From assembly GCF_002943525.1 (NCBI RefSeq), contig NZ_CP025394.1, positions 6,076,001 to 6,140,000 on the forward strand: a DNA stretch of 64,000 nucleotides, written 5' to 3'. The notes under the pieces were generated by a model. That model was not told the DNA's origin. It worked only from the letters and a program-made list of their open reading frames with translations, and made no database searches. Shown piece by piece: positions 39,598-48,704 of the stretch. Numbering within the stretch: position 1 is the first letter of the stretch; every line of letters starts with the position of its first letter. This DNA is from Kitasatospora sp. MMS16-BH015 (GTDB lineage: Bacteria > Actinomycetota > Actinomycetes > Streptomycetales > Streptomycetaceae). The translations under genes were made by a program, and so were the position numbers.

Positions 39598-41793
39598 ATG
39601 ACCATCCGCCCCGAGCTGAGATTGGGCCGGGCCGTCCTCGGACGGGCCGGCCGGGCGGCGGTGCTCGCCACCGGGCGGGCGCCCGTGCCGGACGCGATCG
39701 AGCCGATCGTGGAGGCGCACCGGCGCCACCACCCCCAGGCCGACCTGCCGCTGCTGGGCCGGGCGTACCGGACGGCGGAGGCCAGCCACCGGGGGCAGCT
39801 GCGCAAGAGCGGCGAGCCGTACATCACCCACCCGCTGGCCGTGACGATGATCCTGGCCCAGCTGGGTGCGGAGACCACCACGCTGGTGGCCGCGCTGCTC
39901 CACGACACCGTGGAGGACACCGAGATGACGCTGGCCCAGGTGGCGGCGGAGTTCGGGCCCGAGGTCGCGTACCTGGTGGACGGCGTGACCAAGCTGGAGA
40001 AGGTGGACTTCGGGGCCGCCGCAGAGGCGGAGACCTTCCGGAAGATGCTGGTGGCCACCGGCGACGACGTCCGGGTGATGGTGATCAAGCTCGCGGACCG
40101 GCTGCACAACATGCGGACGATCCGTCACATGAAGCCCGCCAGCCGGCTGCGGATCGCCAAGGTGACCCGGGAGGTGCTGATCCCGCTGGCCGACCGGCTC
40201 GGCATCCAGGTGCTCAAGGCGGAGCTCGAGGACATCGTCTTCGCCACCCTGCACCCGGAGGAGTACGCCCGGACGCGGGCGCTGATCGCCGCTCACGAGG
40301 CCGAGCCGGACGGGCTGTTGGCGCCGTTCGCGGCGGCGCTGACCAGGCAGCTGGCCGAGGCGGGGGTGACGGCGGCCGTCACGGTGCGGCCCCGGCACTG
40401 CGTCTCGCTGCACCGGGTGCTGCTCAAGCGGGCGGTGGCCGCCGCGCCCAGGCCGGCGGACTTCGGGCGGCTGCTGGTGGTGGTGGAGGAGAACGCCGAC
40501 TGCTACGCGGTGCTGGGGGAGCTGCACACCTGCTGGGTGCCGCTGCCGGGGGAGTTCAAGGACTTCGTGGCCGCGCCCAAGTTCAACCTGTACCAGTCGC
40601 TGCACACGGCGGTGGCGCTGCCCGGCGGCGAGGTGGTCGAGGTGCTGGTGCGCACCCGCGCGATGCACCGGGTGGCCGAGTACGGCGTGGTCGCGCTCGG
40701 CGACCCGCACCAGCCGGCCGAGCCGCAGCCCGAGCAGGCCGAGGGGGACCGGACGGACCCGGCCCGGCCGGGGTGGCTGAGCCGCCTGCTCGAGTGGCAG
40801 CAGGAGACGCCCGACCCGGACACCTTCTGGTCGGCGCTCACGGCCGACCTCTCGGACGACCGGGAGATCACCGCCGTCACCGAGTGCGGGGAGACCCTGC
40901 AGCTGCCGGCCGGGTCGAGCTGCGTGGACGCCGCGTACCTGCTGGGGGAGGCGACCGGCCACCGCTGTCTGGGGGCGCGGGTGAACGGGCGGCTGGTCGC
41001 GCTCTCCACCGTGCTGGGCGACGGGGACGTGATCGCGGTGCTCACCGAGCCGGTCGGCGGCCCGGCCGAGCCCGGCGGGCCGAGCCCCGAGTGGCTGGAG
41101 CACGCCCGCACCCCCGGCGCCCGGCTGGCCATCGAGCGTTGGCTGGCCGAGCACCCCGAAGGCGCCGAGCAGCCCGGCCACGCGCAGCGCTCCGAGCAGC
41201 CCGGCCAGGCGCAGCGGCCCGCCGCCGTCCCACCGGGCCGGGCCGACCGGGCCACGAGCCCGCCGGCGGAGCGGCCGATCGCGGTGGCCGGCCGGCCGGG
41301 TGCGCCGGTGCGGCTCTCCGGGTGCTGCACGCCGGTGCCGCCGGACGAGATCACCGGGTACGCGATCCGGGGCGGGGCGGTGGCGGTGCACCGGGCCGGC
41401 TGCGCGGACGGGGCGCAGCTGCGGGCGGCCGGGCGCAGCCCGGAGCCGGTCAGCTGGGTGCCGGGGGCGAACCCCGGGTACCGGGCCACGCTGTACGCCG
41501 AGGCGCTGAACCGGCCGCGGCTGCTGGCCGACCTGACGGCGGTGATCTCGGGGGAGGGGCTCGGCATCGTCTCGGCCGCGGTGGAGCCGCCGCAGGAGCT
41601 GCGGGTGCGCCACACCTACACCGTGGAGCTGCCGCACCCGGGTGCGCTGGCGGCGGTGATGCGGGCGATGCTGCGGGTCTCCGGGGTGTACGACGTCTTC
41701 CGGCCGGGTGGTGGTGTGCGTAATGGGGATGACCCGGTCAGCTCGGGCGTGCGACCATCGGGGGGAATGCCCGGCCGGGCCACCGCGTTGTGA
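39598..41793 (+). CDS. rshA: RshA-type RelA/SpoT homologue
   Basis: A 731-residue (p)ppGpp enzyme. The HD hydrolase domain is intact (YITHPLAVTMIL, HD at 102-103 in LLHDTVEDTEM, VIKLADRLHNMRT). The synthetase domain is recognisable (KFNLYQSLHTAV, VEVLVRTRAMHRVAEYG) but diverged: the RxKD motif reads EFKD at 319-322, and the HW after AEYG is lost. TGS (about 425-485), zinc-finger-like (SGCCTPVPPDEI) and ACT domains follow. ATG at 39598 with GGAGG 5 nt upstream is preferred over the GTG at 39532. It corresponds to rshA (SCO5794), the second RSH of S. coelicolor. Hydrolysis looks safe; synthesis is uncertain. Confidence 0.85.
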   Translation: MTIRPELRLGRAVLGRAGRAAVLATGRAPVPDAIEPIVEAHRRHHPQADLPLLGRAYRTAEASHRGQLRKSGEPYITHPLAVTMILAQLGAETTTLVAALLHDTVEDTEMTLAQVAAEFGPEVAYLVDGVTKLEKVDFGAAAEAETFRKMLVATGDDVRVMVIKLADRLHNMRTIRHMKPASRLRIAKVTREVLIPLADRLGIQVLKAELEDIVFATLHPEEYARTRALIAAHEAEPDGLLAPFAAALTRQLAEAGVTAAVTVRPRHCVSLHRVLLKRAVAAAPRPADFGRLLVVVEENADCYAVLGELHTCWVPLPGEFKDFVAAPKFNLYQSLHTAVALPGGEVVEVLVRTRAMHRVAEYGVVALGDPHQPAEPQPEQAEGDRTDPARPGWLSRLLEWQQETPDPDTFWSALTADLSDDREITAVTECGETLQLPAGSSCVDAAYLLGEATGHRCLGARVNGRLVALSTVLGDGDVIAVLTEPVGGPAEPGGPSPEWLEHARTPGARLAIERWLAEHPEGAEQPGHAQRSEQPGQAQRPAAVPPGRADRATSPPAERPIAVAGRPGAPVRLSGCCTPVPPDEITGYAIRGGAVAVHRAGCADGAQLRAAGRSPEPVSWVPGANPGYRATLYAEALNRPRLLADLTAVISGEGLGIVSAAVEPPQELRVRHTYTVELPHPGALAAVMRAMLRVSGVYDVFRPGGGVRNGDDPVSSGVRPSGGMPGRATAL

Positions 41794-41849
41794 CGTCAGT
41801 AGTCACCGAGGTGGCGCACCGGCCTCCCCAGACACCGTAAAGGACACCA

Positions 41850-43349
41850 TTGACCTCCACGTTCGACAGCCGCAACCACTCCGACGAGTCCCCCCGTCGA
41901 CTCGCGGACCTCAGGGCGGAAGCCCTGATGGACGAGGACCTCGCGGCGATCGACGAGGACCTCGACCAGTACGACGGCGATCAGTACGACCGCAGTGAGC
42001 GTGCCGCGCTCCGTCGTGTCGCCGGTCTCTCCACCGAACTGCAGGACGTCACCGAAGTCGAGTACCGCCAGCTCCGGCTGGAGCGCGTGGTGCTCGTCGG
42101 CGTGTGGACGGACGGCACGGTGGAGGAGGCCGAGAACTCGCTCGCCGAGCTGGCCGCCCTGGCCGAGACGGCGGGCTCCGAGGTGCTGGACGCCGTGATC
42201 CAGCGCCGTGACAAGCCCGACGCGGCCACCTACATCGGCTCCGGCAAGGCGAAGGAGCTGCGCGACATCGTGGCGGCCTCCGGCGCCGACACCGTGGTCT
42301 GCGACGGTGAGCTCACCCCGGGCCAGCTGATCCACCTGGAAGACGTGGTCAAGGTCAAGGTGGTCGACCGGACCGCCCTGATCCTGGACATCTTCGCCCA
42401 GCACGCCAAGTCCCGCGAGGGCAAGGCGCAGGTCTCGCTCGCGCAGATGCAGTACATGCTGCCGCGGCTGCGCGGGTGGGGTCAGTCGCTCTCCCGGCAG
42501 ATGGGTGGTGGTGGCTCAGGCTCCTCCGGTGGCGGCATGGCCACCCGTGGTCCCGGTGAGACCAAGATCGAGACCGACCGGCGTCGGATCCGCGAGAAGA
42601 TGGCGAAGATGCGCCGGGAGATCGCGGAGATGAAGAAGGGCCGCGACACCAAGCGCCAGGAGCGCCGTCGTCACCAGGTGCCCTCGGTCGCGATCGCGGG
42701 CTACACCAACGCCGGCAAGTCCTCCATCCTGAACCGGCTCACCGGCGCGGGCGTGCTGGTGGAGAACGCGCTGTTCGCCACCCTCGACCCGACGGTGCGC
42801 CGCGCGCAGACCCCGAGCGGCCGGGTGTACACCCTGGCCGACACCGTCGGCTTCGTCCGGCACCTGCCGCACCACCTGGTCGAGGCGTTCCGCTCGACCA
42901 TGGAGGAGGTGGCCGAGGCCGACCTCATCCTGCACGTGGTCGACGGCTCGCACCCCGAGCCGGAGACGCAGCTGGCCGCCGTCCGCGAGGTGATCGTCTC
43001 GGTCGACGCGCAGAACGTGCCGGAGATCGTGGTGATCAACAAGGCGGACGCCGCCGATCCCCACGTGCTCCAGCGGCTGCTGCGCCGCGAGCCGCACGCC
43101 ATCGTGGTCTCGGCCCGCACCGGGCAGGGGATGGCGGAGCTGCTGGCCCTGATCGACGAGGAGCTGCCGCGCCCCGCGATCGAGGTCGAGGCGCTGGTGC
43201 CGTACACCCAGGGTGCGCTGGTCTCCCGGGTGCACGCCGAGGGCGAGCTGCTCTCGACCGAGCACACCGCGGAGGGCACGCTGCTGCGGGCCAAGGTCTC
43301 CGCGGACCTGGCCGCCGAGCTGGAGATGTTCAGCGTGGTGGCGCAGTAG
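41850..43349 (+). CDS. hflX: Ribosome-associated GTPase HflX
   Basis: A 499-residue GTPase. The N-terminal HflX domain (about 60-230) contains ATYIGSGKAKELRDIV. A Gly/Ser-rich hinge (MGGGGSGSSGGGMATRGPGETKIETDRR) precedes the G domain. In that domain G1 is IAGYTNAGKSSILN, G2/G3 are FATLDPTVRR and LADTVGFVRHLP, G4 is VINKAD and G5 is VSART. HflX splits stalled ribosomes. TTG start at 41850 after AAGGA. A 60-residue acidic N-terminal extension is usual in streptomycetes. A strong hairpin follows the stop. Confidence 0.93.
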   Translation: MTSTFDSRNHSDESPRRLADLRAEALMDEDLAAIDEDLDQYDGDQYDRSERAALRRVAGLSTELQDVTEVEYRQLRLERVVLVGVWTDGTVEEAENSLAELAALAETAGSEVLDAVIQRRDKPDAATYIGSGKAKELRDIVAASGADTVVCDGELTPGQLIHLEDVVKVKVVDRTALILDIFAQHAKSREGKAQVSLAQMQYMLPRLRGWGQSLSRQMGGGGSGSSGGGMATRGPGETKIETDRRRIREKMAKMRREIAEMKKGRDTKRQERRRHQVPSVAIAGYTNAGKSSILNRLTGAGVLVENALFATLDPTVRRAQTPSGRVYTLADTVGFVRHLPHHLVEAFRSTMEEVAEADLILHVVDGSHPEPETQLAAVREVIVSVDAQNVPEIVVINKADAADPHVLQRLLRREPHAIVVSARTGQGMAELLALIDEELPRPAIEVEALVPYTQGALVSRVHAEGELLSTEHTAEGTLLRAKVSADLAAELEMFSVVAQ

Positions 43350-43368
43350 TACCTCCGTAGCAGGACGA

Positions 43369-43403
43369 GAAGGGGAGCAGCCACCGGCTGCTCCCCTTCT
43401 TTC
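43369..43403. terminator. Bidirectional terminator between hflX and protease gene
   Basis: A 14-bp perfect stem, GAAGGGGAGCAGCC (43369-43382) and GGCTGCTCCCCTTC (43386-43399), with a 3-nt loop, followed by TTTC on the plus strand. It serves the convergent hflX and protease genes. Confidence 0.85.
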
Positions 43404-44535
43404 ACTGCTTGCTGAGGTAGTCCAGGGCCTGCTTGGCCACCGACTCCAGGTACGGGCCGCTCAGGCTGGTGTGGTCGGTGGTGCCGACCGAGGTGTTGCT
43501 GACCAGGGCCTGGCGGCCGTCCGGCATGGCGGCGAACCAGCCGCCGCCGCTCGCGCCCGCCGTCATGGTGCAGCCGATGGTGAGCATGGCCGGGCGGGCG
43601 GCGTCGTAGGAGAGCGGGGTGGGGTGGCCGCCGTCGCAGCGGTCGAGCTCCTGCCCGTCGAAGGGGGCGAGGGCCGGGTAGCCCCAGGCGGAGACCGAGA
43701 GCTTCTCGCGCGGGGCGTCGAACCAGACCGGGACGGCCGCGCCGATGGTCTCCTCCAGCGACTTCCCGGGCGAGTCCGGGTTGTGCACCCGCAGCACCGC
43801 GAAGTCGTACTGGTTGGCCGCGCCGCTGCCGTGGTCGTCGCCCTCGGCCGTCCACTGCGGCGAGGTGATCGCCTTCTCGGCCCACCACTCGCCGAGCGGC
43901 GCGACCTGGTCGAGGGTCGCGTGCTTGCCCGCGCTGGCGGCGCCCGAGCTGTTGTAGGCCGGGACGAAGATGATGTTCTTGTACCAGCTGCCGCCCTTGC
44001 CCTGGTGCACGCAGTGGCCCGCCGTCCAGACCAGGTTGCTCCTGCCCGGGTGCGCCGGGTCGGCGATCACGGTGGCCGAGCACTGGCCGGTCTTGCCGTC
44101 CGGCGCCGAGGTGAAGACCTTCCCGGAGGCCGGGTAGGCGGTGTACGGGCGGTTCACCGGGACGGCCCGCACCGGGCCCGGCTGGGTGGCGGTCGGGGTC
44201 GGGGCGCCGGGGACGGTCGGGCTGACCGGCACGGGGGCGGCCGTCGGGGGAGCGGGCTCCTGCGGGGTGGCGGCCTTCATCTTGTCCGGATTCCACCGGT
44301 CGCGGACCACCGGGTTCTGCAGCAGGTGCTTCTTGGCCCAGCCGTCCCAGTCGGCGAGCTTCCACTTCTTCAGCTCGTCCCAGTGGGCCGGCAGGCCGAG
44401 CTTGGCGCGGCTGGCGGAGGCGGAGGCGCTCGGGTCGGCCGGCGTCGGGCTCGGGCTCACCGAGGTGCAGGAGGTGAGGGCGAGCAGCAGGGCGGCGCCC
44501 AGTGCCGCTCCGGCGGTGTGACGTACGGCTGGCAT
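43402..44535 (-). CDS. Secreted trypsin-like serine protease lipoprotein
   Basis: A 377-residue protein. The signal peptide (TAGAALGAALLLALTSC) ends in a lipobox, LTSC. A Ser/Pro/Ala-rich linker and about 60 residues of unknown fold precede the trypsin-like domain. That domain carries His in VWTAGHCV, Asp in NQYDFAVLRV and Ser in GASGGGWF. The V8/Glu-endopeptidase-like arrangement fits an extracellular protease tethered to the membrane. ATG at 44535. Divergent from the siderophore operon over a 287-bp region with several palindromes. Confidence 0.82.
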   Translation of the reverse strand: MPAVRHTAGAALGAALLLALTSCTSVSPSPTPADPSASASASRAKLGLPAHWDELKKWKLADWDGWAKKHLLQNPVVRDRWNPDKMKAATPQEPAPPTAAPVPVSPTVPGAPTPTATQPGPVRAVPVNRPYTAYPASGKVFTSAPDGKTGQCSATVIADPAHPGRSNLVWTAGHCVHQGKGGSWYKNIIFVPAYNSSGAASAGKHATLDQVAPLGEWWAEKAITSPQWTAEGDDHGSGAANQYDFAVLRVHNPDSPGKSLEETIGAAVPVWFDAPREKLSVSAWGYPALAPFDGQELDRCDGGHPTPLSYDAARPAMLTIGCTMTAGASGGGWFAAMPDGRQALVSNTSVGTTDHTSLSGPYLESVAKQALDYLSKQ

Positions 44536-44665
44536 GCTGCGGCCCCCAAGGCGTGCGGTCCCAAGGCGTTCGGTTCGAAGGCGTGCGGTGACTTCCCCCG
44601 GGTGGAGTCTGCCATCCGGGGGAGCAGGGGGCGGCGGCGGGCCGGGATCGGGCTCCGTCCGGGCC

Positions 44666-44757
44666 GGGTGATCACCCCAACGAGTGGGTGATGCAAGGAG
44701 GTTCACCACAACGAGTGAGCTGATCTTGTGATCAGCCGTCAGGCGTAGCTAACCCTT
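44666..44757 (+). promoter_or_regulatory. Palindrome-rich control region of the siderophore operon with a weak iron-box candidate
   Basis: Contains a perfect palindrome GGGTGATCACCC (44666-44677), two direct repeats CAACGAGTG (44678-44686 and 44709-44717, 31 bp apart) and a 7-bp inverted repeat GCTGATC-TTGT-GATCAGC (44719-44736). TCAGGCGTAGCTAACCCTT (44739-44757) matches the actinobacterial DmdR/IdeR iron box at 11 of 19 positions, with an intact GCTAACC half. The first siderophore gene starts 65 bp downstream. Confidence 0.45.
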
Positions 44758-44822
44758 AGGAGTCGCGCCCCGGAGTCTCCGAGCCCCCCGGCTCCCGGCG
44801 CACCCCCACGCAAGGAGGAGCC

Positions 44823-46586
44823 TTGAGCACCGCCCTCACCGGAGCCCCGCCCGTCCTGGCCCAGCGGCCGGACCCCACCGATCCGCTGCTCCACCCCGAC
44901 CCCGCGCTGGCCGCCGAACAGGCCGGGGTGGAGAGCTTGTTGCGCTGCTGGGCCCGCGAGACCGGGGCCCGGCCCGGGCCGGACGGTCGGCTGCGGATCC
45001 CGGTGCTCGGCGGTGCCGTCCACCTCACCGCCCCGGTCCGGCACTGGTCGCCCTGCGGCTGGCACCGGTTCGGGGCCGTCACCCTGGAGGGCGGCGCCGG
45101 GCTGCCCGACACCCCGGTGGACGCCGTGACCATCGCCGCCCTGGTCGCCAGCGTGGCCGCCGAGCGGCCCGACCCGGGCCAGGTGGCCGACCTGGCCGCC
45201 CGGGTGGCCGATTCGGTCGCCCGCACCGCCGACGTGCTGGCCCACCGCCGGGCCACCCCGGACCCGCAGGGCTGGCCCTTCCTCCGGGCCGAGCAGGCGC
45301 TGCTGCTCGGCCACCCGCTGCACCCCACCCCGAAGAGCCGGGACGGCCTCGGCCCCGCCCAGAGCGCCGCCTACTCGCCCGAGCTGCGCGGCTCCTTCCA
45401 GCTGCACTGGTACGCGGTGGACCGCTCGCTGCTGGCCGCCGACTCCGCCACCGGCACCGCCGCCGAGGAGCTCACCCGCCAACTGCTCGCCGCCCCCGGC
45501 CTGTTGCCCCCCGGCACGGCCGCGCTGCCGCTGCACCCCTGGCAGGCCCGCGAGCTGGCGCTGCGCCCGGACGTGGCGGCGCTGCTCGCCGAGGGCCGGC
45601 TGCACGACCTCGGCCCGCACGGCGCGCCCTGGCACCCGACCTCCTCGGTGCGCACGGTGACCCGTCCGGGCACCCCGTGGATGCTCAAGCTCTCGCTCGG
45701 CCTGCGGATCACCAACTCCCGTCGGGAGAACCTCCGCAAGGAGGCGCTGCGCGGGGTCGAGGTGCACCGGCTGCTCGAGGGCGGCCTCGGCGCCCGCTGG
45801 CGGGCCGCCCACCCCGGTTTCGACATCGTCCGCGACCCGGCCTGGATCGGGGTGGAGGGCCTCGGCGACCCCAACGGCCTGGACACCGTGCTCCGCGAGC
45901 AACCGTTCCTGCTCGACCAGCGCGCGCTCTGTGTGGCCGGCCTGGTCGCCGAGCGCCCGTACGAGCAGCTGGGCTCGCAGCTGGCCGACGTGCTGCACGG
46001 CCTGGCCGCCCGCTGCGGCCGGCCGCTGCGGCAGGTGGCCACCGAGTGGTTCCTGCGCTACCTGGACGTGATGGTGCTGCCGGTGCTCTGGCTGGACGGC
46101 CAGGCCGGCATCGCCCTGGAGGCGCACCAGCAGAACAGCCTGGTGCTGCTCGACGAGGCGGGCTGGCCGGTCGGCGGCCGGTACCGGGACAACCAGGGCT
46201 ACTACTTCCGCACCTCCTGGGCCGACCGGTTGGAGGCCGCGCTGCCCGGCATCGGGCGGGCCAGCGACACCTTCGTGGCCGACCGGGTGATCGACAAGCA
46301 CTTCGCCTACTACCTCGGCATCAACCACGTGCTCGGCCTGATCGGCGCCTTCGGCTCCCAGCTGCTGGCCGAGGAGCGGGTGCTGCTGGCGGCGCTGCGC
46401 GGCTTCCTGGCCGGCCCGGCCGCCCGGGCCACCGGCTCCAGCCTGCCCGCCCACCTGCTGGAGGACCGCACCCTGCACTGCAAGGCCAACCTGCTCACCC
46501 GCCTCGGCGGGATGGACGAGCTGGTCGGGCCGGTGGACGGCCAGTCGGTGTACGTGGACATCCCCAACCCGGTGGCCGCGCCGTGA
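44823..46586 (+). CDS. IucA/IucC-family NRPS-independent siderophore synthetase 1
   Basis: A 587-residue NIS synthetase that would couple an acid to an amine or hydroxylamine using ATP. Signature motifs: LLGHPLHPTPKSRDG (ATP and acid site), LPLHPWQARELALRP, KLSLGLRITNSRREN and DKHFAYYLGINHVLGLIGAFG. The last belongs to the C-terminal FhuF-like part. TTG start at 44823 follows AAGGAGG, 4 nt away. Its stop overlaps the acetyltransferase start (GTGA). With a second synthetase, an acyltransferase and a hydroxylase downstream, the set resembles iucABCD. Which synthetase acts first on citrate is unknown. Confidence 0.85.
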   Translation: MSTALTGAPPVLAQRPDPTDPLLHPDPALAAEQAGVESLLRCWARETGARPGPDGRLRIPVLGGAVHLTAPVRHWSPCGWHRFGAVTLEGGAGLPDTPVDAVTIAALVASVAAERPDPGQVADLAARVADSVARTADVLAHRRATPDPQGWPFLRAEQALLLGHPLHPTPKSRDGLGPAQSAAYSPELRGSFQLHWYAVDRSLLAADSATGTAAEELTRQLLAAPGLLPPGTAALPLHPWQARELALRPDVAALLAEGRLHDLGPHGAPWHPTSSVRTVTRPGTPWMLKLSLGLRITNSRRENLRKEALRGVEVHRLLEGGLGARWRAAHPGFDIVRDPAWIGVEGLGDPNGLDTVLREQPFLLDQRALCVAGLVAERPYEQLGSQLADVLHGLAARCGRPLRQVATEWFLRYLDVMVLPVLWLDGQAGIALEAHQQNSLVLLDEAGWPVGGRYRDNQGYYFRTSWADRLEAALPGIGRASDTFVADRVIDKHFAYYLGINHVLGLIGAFGSQLLAEERVLLAALRGFLAGPAARATGSSLPAHLLEDRTLHCKANLLTRLGGMDELVGPVDGQSVYVDIPNPVAAP

Positions 46587-47233
46587 ACCAGCCGGTGGGG
46601 CGGGGGACCGCGGTGCCCGCCCATGGCCTCGGCGCCGGGCCGGACGCGGGTGTGGGGCCGAGCGCGGGCGTGGACGCAGGGCTGGGCCCGGGTCCGGCCG
46701 CCGGCTTGGGCGCGATGCCGACCGGGGCCGGGGTGTTCGAGCTGCGACCGGTGCGGCTGCCCTCGGACCTGCCGCTGCTCACCGGCTGGATGAACGACCC
46801 GGCGGTGGCCGCGTACTGGGAGCTGGCCGGGCCCGCCGACACCACCGAGCGGCACCTGCGGGCCCAGCTGGAGGGGGACGGCCGCAGCGAGCCGTACCTC
46901 GGCCTGCTCGACGGGGTCGAGATGAGCTACTGGGAGGTCTACCGGGCCGACCTCGACCCGCTGGCCGCGCACTACCCCGCCGAACCGCACGACATCGGAG
47001 TGCACCTGCTGCTCGGCCCGGCCGAGGCGCGCGGCCGGGGCCTGGGCACCACCCTGCTGGCGGCCCTGGCCACCGAGATCCTGCGCGCCCGGCCGGAGTG
47101 CGGCCGGGTGGTGGCGGAGCCCGACCTGCGCAACACGCCGTCCGTCCGGGCCTTCCGGAGCGCCGGGTTCCGATTCGCCGCCGAACTCGACCTGCCCGCC
47201 AAGCGCGCGGCGCTGATGATGCGCCGCCGCTGA
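46583..47233 (+). CDS. GNAT N-acyltransferase for siderophore assembly (IucB/RhbD/MbtK type)
   Basis: A 216-residue protein. A 45-residue Gly/Ala/Pro-rich N-terminal segment precedes a GNAT domain of the siderophore class (LPLLTGWMNDPAVAAYW, SYWEVYRADLDPLAAHYPA, GIHLLLGP-like VHLLLGPAEARGRGLGTTLL, RVVAEPDLRNTPSVRAF). The acetyl-CoA loop RGRGLG is intact. This class acylates N6-hydroxylysine or related hydroxylamines to give the iron-binding hydroxamate. GTG at 46583 overlaps the upstream stop. The low-complexity N-terminus may be non-functional, with translation coupled to the synthetase. Confidence 0.82.
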   Translation: MNQPVGRGTAVPAHGLGAGPDAGVGPSAGVDAGLGPGPAAGLGAMPTGAGVFELRPVRLPSDLPLLTGWMNDPAVAAYWELAGPADTTERHLRAQLEGDGRSEPYLGLLDGVEMSYWEVYRADLDPLAAHYPAEPHDIGVHLLLGPAEARGRGLGTTLLAALATEILRARPECGRVVAEPDLRNTPSVRAFRSAGFRFAAELDLPAKRAALMMRRR

Positions 47234-47257
47234 CCGCACCACGCTCCGCCGGGGCTT

Positions 47258-47312
47258 CCCCACGCGCCCCACGCGCCCCACGCTCCGCGCGTTCCCCCGT
47301 TCCCCCGTTCCC
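47258..47312 (+). repeat. Two short tandem repeats between acyltransferase and hydroxylase genes
   Basis: A 10-bp unit (CCACGCGCCC) in about 2.5 copies is followed by an 8-bp unit (GTTCCCCC) in about 2.7 copies, all in the 97-bp gap. They may be slippage products, and they separate the coupled first pair of genes from the second pair. Confidence 0.6.
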
Positions 47313-47330
47313 GAGGACGACTAGGACACC

Positions 47331-48704
47331 ATGGACAACCCGCAGCCCGAGCCCCACGACCTGCTCGGCGTCGGCATCGGCCCCTTCAACCTGTCGCTGG
47401 CCGCGCTGGCCGACCAGGTGAGCGGCCTCGACGCGCTCTTCTGCGAGGCCCGGGAGGAATTCCGCTGGCATCCCGGCATGCTCGTCGACGGCGCCCGGAT
47501 GCAGGTGCCCTTCCTCGCCGACCTGGTCTCCCTGGTCGACCCGACCAACCCCTGGTCCTTCCTCAACTACCTGCGCGAGCAGGACCGGCTCTTCCCGTTC
47601 TACTTCGCCGAGCGCTTCCAACTGCCCCGCCGCGAGTACGACCACTACTGCCGCTGGGCCGCCGAGCGGCTGGTCAACTGCCGCTTCGGCGCCGCCGTCA
47701 CCGCCCTGCACTGGAGCGCGGAGCAGGAACTCTTCCGGGCCGAGGTGCGCGGGCTGGGCGAGGTGTGGGCGCGGAACGTGGTGCTCGGGGTGGGCACCGA
47801 ACCCGTCCACCCCGAGCCGTTCGCCGCGCTGCGCGGGCACCCGGCGGTCTTCCACTCGGCCGAGTACCTCGGCCGCCGCGACTCGCTGGCCGGCGCCCGG
47901 GACATCACCGTCCTCGGCTCCGGCCAGTCCGGGGCCGAGGTCTTCCTCGACCTGCTGCGCACCCGCGGCGGCGACGGCACCCGGCTGCGCTGGCTCACCC
48001 GGGCCCGGGCGCTGGCCCCGATGGAGTACTCCAAGCTGGGCCTGGAGCACTTCACCCCCGACTACACCCGGTACTTCCACGGCCTGCCCGGCGAGGTCCG
48101 CGACCACTTGGTCGAGGCCCAGTGGCAGCTGCACAAGGCGGCCAGCGCCGAGACCCTGGCCGAGATCCACGACCACCTCTACGAGCGGACCATCGGCCGC
48201 CCGCTGGACGCCGACCCGGTGGAGATCATCCCCGGCACCGCCGTGGTCGAGGCCCTGGCCGGCCCCTGCGGCGGCTTCGAACTCGGCTGCCGGCACACCG
48301 ACTCCGGCACCGAGCGGGTGGTCCGCACCGACGCCGTGGTGCTCGCCACCGGCTACCGCGCGGTGCGGCCCGCCGTGCTCGACCCGATCGCCGAGCTGAT
48401 CGACTGGGACGAGCAGGGCCGCTTCCGGGTCGACCTCGACCACCGGGTGGCCGCCGGCTTCGGCGGCGGCCTCTACGTGCAGAACGCCGAGCTGCACACC
48501 CACGGCGTCGGCACCCCCGACCTCGGCCTCGGCGCCCACCGCGCCGCCACCATCCTGAACGCCGTCACCGGCCGGACCGTCCACCGCCTGCCCACCCGCA
48601 CGGCCTGGACCGGCTTCGCCCCCGTCACCACGGGAACCCCGGCCGCCCCCCTCACCCTCCCCCGACCCCAGGAGGGGCACCGTGCCACAGCAGTCACCCA
48701 CTGA
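47331..48704 (+). CDS. Lysine/diamine N-monooxygenase (IucD/DesB type)
   Basis: A 457-residue flavin N-hydroxylase. FAD site LLGVGIGPFNLSLAALAD (about 10-27); substrate region FLADLVSLVDPTNPWSFLNYL; NADPH site ITVLGSGQSGAEVFLDLL (about 190-207); C-terminal ATGYRAVRPAVLDP. These define the SidA/IucD/PvdA family, which hydroxylates the side-chain amine of lysine, ornithine, cadaverine or putrescine. The closest visible resemblance is to IucD and DesB (lysine or cadaverine). Its 3' end overlaps the second synthetase gene by 23 bp. Confidence 0.87.
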   Translation: MDNPQPEPHDLLGVGIGPFNLSLAALADQVSGLDALFCEAREEFRWHPGMLVDGARMQVPFLADLVSLVDPTNPWSFLNYLREQDRLFPFYFAERFQLPRREYDHYCRWAAERLVNCRFGAAVTALHWSAEQELFRAEVRGLGEVWARNVVLGVGTEPVHPEPFAALRGHPAVFHSAEYLGRRDSLAGARDITVLGSGQSGAEVFLDLLRTRGGDGTRLRWLTRARALAPMEYSKLGLEHFTPDYTRYFHGLPGEVRDHLVEAQWQLHKAASAETLAEIHDHLYERTIGRPLDADPVEIIPGTAVVEALAGPCGGFELGCRHTDSGTERVVRTDAVVLATGYRAVRPAVLDPIAELIDWDEQGRFRVDLDHRVAAGFGGGLYVQNAELHTHGVGTPDLGLGAHRAATILNAVTGRTVHRLPTRTAWTGFAPVTTGTPAAPLTLPRPQEGHRATAVTH

